Source: Fimenecus sp045613065 (GTDB lineage: Bacteria > Bacillota > Clostridia > Oscillospirales > Acutalibacteraceae). From it: a stretch of 28,690 nt of DNA. The DNA is taken from positions 1 to 28,690 of the forward strand of contig JAZLAH010000076.1 of NCBI GenBank assembly GCA_045613065.1, read 5' to 3'. This document shows positions 23,737 through 28,690 of the stretch, one piece after another. The first letter of the stretch is position 1. Every line of letters begins with the position of its first letter. A model generated the notes under the pieces. The model ran no database searches. It saw nothing but the letters and a program-made list of their open reading frames with translations, and was not told the origin of the DNA. Both the position numbers and the translations under genes were made by a program.

Positions 23737-26700
23737 CTTCGTCACCTCTCAACTGTGAAATTGCATCTTTAAATGAAAGAATTTCCATTTCCTTTACAGG
23801 GTCATCAGCTTCACGCTTACAAACATCCTTATAGCTACACCAGGTACAACCGTCCTCCACAGGCAACGCAGAAATACATCCCTTGTGCAATCTCTCCGCC
23901 ATATTCTTTATGGATGAATCTACCACATCTTTGAGATGCTTTAATGATTCAAGAGAGATGACCTTACCTTTTAACGAACCTGTTTTTTCATCAAACGATG
24001 CAGGTAAGAAAACTCCCTCACATGCCTTATCCATAGCTTCAAAAACCTGAATATTATTGAGAATCATACCATCCATAGCATGTTCCTTTGCTGAATATGA
24101 AAGGGCATCAGATTTCTCGGAATTTCTATCAACTTTATCGGAAGTAATTTTTGTATTTTTTGCTTGGAAATAAAGTACACCTGCAGGAATTATATTATCT
24201 TTATAATACTCTTTTCCATTTTCCCATATAGCAAAAAGGTAAATCAGCATCTGCATATTAAGTCCATGGAAAACTTCACCAAGTTGAAATTCTTTTCCAC
24301 CTGTTTTATAGTCAACCACTCTTAAAAATGTGTTATCTGTTGTTTCAAATGTATCAACACGGTCAACGCTACCTACAATTTTTACGAATCCACCATTATC
24401 CATTTTCACTTCATAAGGTGGTATTTCACCATCAGGACTTATTTTAAGTTCAAAGTCAACAGGTGTAAATTTACAGACAGAAAACTCATCCACAAGACGC
24501 AAAATAACACTATGTGCTGTTTCTTTTATAAGACGGATTGTTCGCATAAATGATGGATTTTTATTTTCATATCCACCCATTACATCAGCAATATAACCAT
24601 CTATTATTTCATCTGATTTTTCCTTAATGTCCTTTGGTGACATTTTACAGATTACATCTTTTTTATTATTACATAAAAACTGTTCCATCACATAATGAAT
24701 AACAGTACCATATAAAGCAGCGTCAACCTCTGCTTCTTTTCGAGGTTTAATTTTAATACCGTATTCACAGAAATAACTGAAAGGACATTTATAGTACTTT
24801 TCAATTCGTGAAGCAGACATAAACATATTTTTCCCAAAAAATTCAGTTGCAAGGTCAGTATCCGAAATAGAAAAGTCCTTAATATCCGCTTTTTCAATTT
24901 TTACAAGTTCATTTTCACCATCATTCATCACGAAATATTCTTTCAATGTTTCGCAAAGGTCTGAACCCGCAACAGACTCACCTGCCATAACTGAAAATGC
25001 TGACTTTCTGCTCTCAATTAAATCAAGTTTCGAATTTTCTTTTCTCACATTGCATTGTGGGAACAACTTTAAAACCTCATTGACCATTTCAGATGGTGTC
25101 AATGAAGATGAGTCACTACCCAATGCAGAATATGTTAAGTAAAGTTTATCAGTAGCAAGAGTTAATGCATGATATGCAATAAATGTTTCGCTAACGCTGT
25201 TATATTCAAGATTACTGATAATTGGCATTCCGTTTTTAATAAGTTCACAACGTTCTGTATCATTAAAAATCACACCTGATGAACTTTCACCAGGAAACAC
25301 ACCAGTATTAACACCCATAAGGAAAACTGCTTTAGGTGCAGATGCACGAATTCGGTCAGCACCACCGATAATTACTTCATCCATACCATTTGGAATTACA
25401 CCAATATCCTTTGATGCAACAAGAATGTTAAAGAGTTCAGCATATCTTTCAATAGAAATTGATGAATTACCAAGTGCAGAATAAAGACCATCAAAAATCT
25501 CAGTAAGAATTCTCCATATTCTACCCTGTTCCAAAGCCAAATCAATTTCGTTATTGTCCTTTAAGAATGATGTAAATGCCTTTAAATTTTCATCAATACG
25601 AGCATTTCTTAAAAAGTTGAATAATTCTTCTGAAATCGCTTCACCATTACTGTTTTTTATTTTACCTTTAAGAGAGAGAATTGGGCCAACAATTTTCTGT
25701 CGTAATGAGTTGATTGTATTTAAGGTTTCTTCTGCCGTTTCGTCAAGCTCTTCACCAAATCCTTTTGGATTGTCGGTCCATCCATCTTTCCACGATGATG
25801 CACGGATTTTCCACATAAGACAATAATCTTCAAGAAGACCTGTTTCTTCAACACTAAAACCATAAAGTTGTGTTTTTAACAGTCTTAAAACAGTTTCAGT
25901 TTCAAAACCTTTTATAAGAATATCGAGAAGACACTTTACAAAGACAATCAATGGTTGAGTGTCAACAGGCTGACGATTGTCATGAAAACAATCAATATCA
26001 TATTTTCTGAAAGCAGAAGCAAGGTCTTTTCTATATGACTCTTCATTACGTACAATAACAGCAATATCACGATAACGAAGTTTTTCTGTCCTAACTAACT
26101 TCTTTATTTCAGAAGCAACAATCTGACATTCCTCTGTTTTTGTTCTGCAAGGAATTACATTAATTGCATCTGCACTATTCTCATACACCTTACTGTCCGA
26201 TGAAAAAATATTTTCTTCTAGAAAATTCAATTCTTCCTTTTTAAACTCTTTTTTTGAATACAAAACCTTTTCAGGTGCTATTTTCACATTTATTTTATTT
26301 GCAATTGATTTAAGTTTTTTAATCTCAACATTTGCATTATAAAAAATTTCATATCTGTCATTGTTTTTTGAAGTATCACAACAGAATGTGACATACACAT
26401 CATCAGACTGACGCATAATCTGTTCAATTATTTCATACTCCTGACCTGAAAAACCTGAAAACGCATCTAAAAACACTGTTTTGCCTTTAAAATATTCAAC
26501 ATCAAAGAGTAAGTCATAAAGCAAATTCAAATGGTCACAACTATCACTAAAATTCTGCGACATCATTGCATCATAACAAGTGAAAATTATCGAAAGTTCC
26601 TTGAGTTTTGTAGCAAATGATGACTTTTTCACAAGGTCAGCACACTGACTTAATTGCTCATTTGTGATTCTGCACTTTTTTACTTCACGATGAAAATCAA

Positions 26701-27061
26701 GAATTTCATTTATAAGTTGTGGAAACTTTTTGTATCTGTTAAAAACAGTCAGTTTATCTTCAACAGTTTCAATTGCACGACTCATAAGCACTGCACGAAT
26801 GCCATCGTCAGCTGTCTTTTTTTCTAATTTTCTGTATTGAGACAAAAGTCTTTCTGCAAGACGAGAAAAGCTTAAGATTTCAACATTATTAATTTTTTCA
26901 TTGCCAAGAAGCTCTAACATTCCCCTTTCTGTTTCAAAAGAAAACTGTTCAGGCACAATGATTATTGCTTTATCGCTAAAATTTTCTGCAATATCCTTTG
27001 CCATCGACCTGATAAGTCGTGTTTTTCCGCTTCCTGTTCGACCTGTTATAATGTTGAGCAT
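23717..27061 (-). CDS. addB: ATP-dependent nuclease subunit B
   Basis: Partner of AddA; scans for Chi and cuts the other strand. The 1114 residues match family length. Seen: N-terminal Walker A ITGRTGSGKT (about 5-14), IIIVPEQFSFETERGMLE, the C-terminal RecB-type nuclease (VDRVDTF..FLRVVDYKTGGKEF), and the four cysteines of the iron-sulfur site: one in YYKCPFSYFCEYG and three in CTWCSYKDVCKRE (C-x2-C-x5-C), which in B. subtilis AddB hold a 4Fe-4S cluster. Downstream addA overlaps it; upstream the GH27 gene ends 15 bp before its ATG 27061 (AAGGGGC site), so the three genes are probably co-transcribed. Confidence 0.98.
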   Translation of the reverse strand: MLNIITGRTGSGKTRLIRSMAKDIAENFSDKAIIIVPEQFSFETERGMLELLGNEKINNVEILSFSRLAERLLSQYRKLEKKTADDGIRAVLMSRAIETVEDKLTVFNRYKKFPQLINEILDFHREVKKCRITNEQLSQCADLVKKSSFATKLKELSIIFTCYDAMMSQNFSDSCDHLNLLYDLLFDVEYFKGKTVFLDAFSGFSGQEYEIIEQIMRQSDDVYVTFCCDTSKNNDRYEIFYNANVEIKKLKSIANKINVKIAPEKVLYSKKEFKKEELNFLEENIFSSDSKVYENSADAINVIPCRTKTEECQIVASEIKKLVRTEKLRYRDIAVIVRNEESYRKDLASAFRKYDIDCFHDNRQPVDTQPLIVFVKCLLDILIKGFETETVLRLLKTQLYGFSVEETGLLEDYCLMWKIRASSWKDGWTDNPKGFGEELDETAEETLNTINSLRQKIVGPILSLKGKIKNSNGEAISEELFNFLRNARIDENLKAFTSFLKDNNEIDLALEQGRIWRILTEIFDGLYSALGNSSISIERYAELFNILVASKDIGVIPNGMDEVIIGGADRIRASAPKAVFLMGVNTGVFPGESSSGVIFNDTERCELIKNGMPIISNLEYNSVSETFIAYHALTLATDKLYLTYSALGSDSSSLTPSEMVNEVLKLFPQCNVRKENSKLDLIESRKSAFSVMAGESVAGSDLCETLKEYFVMNDGENELVKIEKADIKDFSISDTDLATEFFGKNMFMSASRIEKYYKCPFSYFCEYGIKIKPRKEAEVDAALYGTVIHYVMEQFLCNNKKDVICKMSPKDIKEKSDEIIDGYIADVMGGYENKNPSFMRTIRLIKETAHSVILRLVDEFSVCKFTPVDFELKISPDGEIPPYEVKMDNGGFVKIVGSVDRVDTFETTDNTFLRVVDYKTGGKEFQLGEVFHGLNMQMLIYLFAIWENGKEYYKDNIIPAGVLYFQAKNTKITSDKVDRNSEKSDALSYSAKEHAMDGMILNNIQVFEAMDKACEGVFLPASFDEKTGSLKGKVISLESLKHLKDVVDSSIKNMAERLHKGCISALPVEDGCTWCSYKDVCKREADDPVKEMEILSFKDAISQLRGDEDGKKMD

Positions 27062-27076
27062 TGTTTTATTGCCCCT

Positions 27077-28369
27077 TTAGATTAATTTATAAATTTTTGC
27101 TCCGTGAGAATTTACTGTGCAAGTGAATGTTCCGTTTATTTCAGCAACATCTTCCTTTTTCCACAAGTCACGAAGAACATATTCACCTGACAAATCATAA
27201 TCAGATAAATCAACTGTAATTTCTTTTTCTTCTCCGGAAACATTGAAAACTGCAATCAGTGGCTTTTCATCTGATGAAATTGCAGTCCAGATAATTGTGT
27301 TTTCGTCACGATAAGCCTGTTTTCCTCCGTGGGAATTCTGATTTACATCAATAATTTCCTCATTAGTCATAAGAGAAAGAGTCCACTCGTCATTATTTCT
27401 CATTTCACCACCAAACATTAATGGTGAACGGAAAATTGACCATAATGTCATAAGAGTAATTTGTTCGTCTTTAGTAAATTGTGTATATCTATCCTGTGGA
27501 CCATGACAAGTGCCATTTCGTGATATATTACCAAGAGGCAACATATCGCAATCTGGCCAACAACCCTCGCTTACGTACGGTGCCCATTTTTCGCACTTGT
27601 CGAACATTTCATAAAGCTTGTCCCACCAGTCCCAAAAGTCACCTGTAAGACGCCACATATTAGCGTATTCACATAAATGGTCTGCAACTGACAATTCAGC
27701 AGGACCAGGAGAAAGACTTAACACAATATCTCTACCTGTTTTATCAATAGCTTTTCTTATCATTTCAACTTCTTCACGAGCTGAATATGGATTATCCCAC
27801 TTTCTGAACTCTGTAACACATATGTCATCAACCTTTACAAAGTCGATTCCCCATTCTGCATACATCTGGAAAATTGAATCGTAATAGCTTTGAGCACCCT
27901 CACAGGTATACATTCCGTACATATCGGTATTCCAAGGACAAACAGAAAAATGATGAACAACCTGACGAGCTGTTTTATCTATTCCTAAAATAGGAGTATT
28001 CTGATGTACAGCCTGACGAGGAATACCACGCATAATATGTATACCGAATTTAAGTCCCATATCATGGATTTTATCGGCAATAGGCTTAAATCCCGCACCA
28101 TTTGCAGATGATGGAAAACGATTCTCGGCAGGAATTAAACGAGAATACTCATCCATACAAAGTTCAGTAAAATTGTTATAGTCATTATTCTTTGCCTTTG
28201 GTTCATACCATTGAATGTCACAGACAACATACTGCCATCCATAATCTTTAAGGTGTTTTGCCATATATTCTGCATTTCCAATAAGTTGTTCTTCATTAAC
28301 AGCAGCACCATAACAGTCCCAGCTATTCCAACCCATAGGTGGTGTTTTTGCTAACTTATTTTTATCCAT
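27077..28369 (-). CDS. Glycoside hydrolase family 27, alpha-galactosidase-like
   Basis: Retaining glycosidase predicted to remove terminal alpha-galactose from oligosaccharides; GH27 also includes alpha-N-acetylgalactosaminidases and isomaltodextranases, so substrate is inferred. The 430 residues comprise a TIM barrel (about 5-340) and a C-terminal beta-sandwich. Seen: PMGWNSWDCYG (10-21), nucleophile D181 in FVKVDDIC, and acid/base D244 four residues after R240 in MWRLTGDFWDWW, the spacing of human alpha-galactosidase A. No signal peptide and no dockerin, so probably cytoplasmic and acting on imported sugars. The ATG at 28369 follows AAAGGAG. It is the first gene before addB and addA. Confidence 0.93.
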   Translation of the reverse strand: MDKNKLAKTPPMGWNSWDCYGAAVNEEQLIGNAEYMAKHLKDYGWQYVVCDIQWYEPKAKNNDYNNFTELCMDEYSRLIPAENRFPSSANGAGFKPIADKIHDMGLKFGIHIMRGIPRQAVHQNTPILGIDKTARQVVHHFSVCPWNTDMYGMYTCEGAQSYYDSIFQMYAEWGIDFVKVDDICVTEFRKWDNPYSAREEVEMIRKAIDKTGRDIVLSLSPGPAELSVADHLCEYANMWRLTGDFWDWWDKLYEMFDKCEKWAPYVSEGCWPDCDMLPLGNISRNGTCHGPQDRYTQFTKDEQITLMTLWSIFRSPLMFGGEMRNNDEWTLSLMTNEEIIDVNQNSHGGKQAYRDENTIIWTAISSDEKPLIAVFNVSGEEKEITVDLSDYDLSGEYVLRDLWKKEDVAEINGTFTCTVNSHGAKIYKLI

Positions 28370-28412
28370 AATAATTCTCCTTTAAGGATATTTGCATTTC
28401 TTATATTTTATC

Positions 28413-28441
28413 ATTTTATAAGAATTTTGTAAACAATTCAA
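28413..28441 (-). promoter_or_regulatory. SigA-type promoter of GH27-addB-addA
   Basis: Minus strand TTGAAT (28441-28436), 17 bp, TAAAAT (28418-28413). A TTGTTT further in offers an alternative -35, so the exact boxes are less certain than the location. No sugar-regulator operator (such as a cre site) was seen. Confidence 0.65.
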
Positions 28442-28508
28442 TAAGTAAAATAACGGACTAAAATATAATTAAAATATTTAAAAAGTATTAATTTTAGAGA
28501 AAAAGTTC

Positions 28509-28537
28509 TTGACAAAGGCAATCGGTTGTGATAGAAT
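28509..28537 (+). promoter_or_regulatory. SigA-type promoter of the tRNA genes
   Basis: TTGACA (28509-28514), 17 bp, TAGAAT (28532-28537) with an extended TGA before the -10. It lies 17 bp before tRNA-Gly. This is one of the best promoters in the window, as expected for stable RNA. Confidence 0.92.
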
Positions 28538-28554
28538 AGTCAAGCATTTGAAAT

Positions 28555-28628
28555 GCGGGTGTAGTTCAATGGTAGAATCCCAGCCTTCCAAGCTGGTCGT
28601 GTGGGTTCGATTCCCATCACCCGCTCCA
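28555..28628 (+). tRNA. tRNA-Gly, anticodon TCC
   Basis: Complete 74-base cloverleaf with encoded CCA. Acceptor GCGGGTG (28555-28561) pairs with CACCCGC (28618-28624); anticodon stem CCAGC/GCTGG closes the loop CTTCCAA, anticodon TCC, which reads GGA and GGG codons; T arm GTGGGTTCGATTCCCAT. It is directly followed by the next tRNA with no spacer. Confidence 0.98.
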
Positions 28629-28690
28629 GCGCTGATAGCTCAGTTGGATAGAGCATCTGCCTTCTAAGCAGAGGGTCGGGGGTTCGAATC
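28629..28690 (+). tRNA. tRNA-Arg, anticodon TCT, cut by window edge
   Basis: Starts GCGCTGATAGCTCAGTTGG; anticodon stem TCTGC/GCAGA closes the loop CTTCTAA, anticodon TCT (AGA/AGG codons). The sequence ends in the T loop (GGGGGTTCGAATC), so the 3' acceptor strand lies outside the window. Co-transcribed with tRNA-Gly. Confidence 0.95.

Overview
The window looks like ordinary chromosome from a low-GC Gram-positive anaerobe of the Clostridia, most likely a Ruminococcus-like member of the Oscillospiraceae. This placement is inferred from AT-rich DNA, strong GGAGG ribosome sites with some TTG starts, near-consensus SigA promoters spaced 17 bp, CIRCE, T-box and M-box control, AddAB instead of RecBCD, the dgt-dnaG-rpoD order, and a cohesin-like surface protein. 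No phage, transposase, CRISPR array or other clear mobile element is visible.

Layout. 1-2466 (minus): the class I heat-shock operon hrcA-grpE-dnaK, with a perfect CIRCE operator just after its promoter; dnaK runs off the left edge. 2594-6540 (plus): a threonine T-box leader, thrS, and a membrane-anchored metallophosphoesterase 10 bp behind it that should share the T-box control. 6632-8250 (plus): a PHP-domain phosphoesterase and an unrecognised 190-residue protein. 8251-10463 (minus): a secreted, membrane-anchored protein with a cohesin-like domain and two Big_2 domains, followed 3 bp later by endonuclease IV (nfo). 10484-12269 (minus): mgtE behind an M-box magnesium riboswitch with terminator, plus a possible short leader peptide and second hairpin. 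12394-15034 (plus): a GPH/MFS-type transporter with an unusual charged C-terminal extension of about 300 residues.

15109-15195 holds four 20-bp direct repeats between two convergent terminators. 15215-19147 (minus): dgt-dnaG-rpoD, the primase/sigma operon with a dNTP hydrolase in front. 19240-20215 (minus): a YigZ/IMPACT protein and rpmE. 20224-28441 (minus): a GH27 alpha-galactosidase-like gene, addB and addA, closely packed as one operon. 28509-28690 (plus): a strong promoter, tRNA-Gly(TCC), and a tRNA-Arg(TCT) cut by the right edge.

Most genes are housekeeping: protein folding, tRNA charging, Mg2+ uptake, replication and transcription initiation, and DNA repair. The points worth following up are the leader ORF and hairpin after the M-box, the tandem repeats, the T-box reaching a phosphoesterase, the fused tail on the transporter, and the odd operon pairings (cohesin-like protein with nfo; alpha-galactosidase with addAB).
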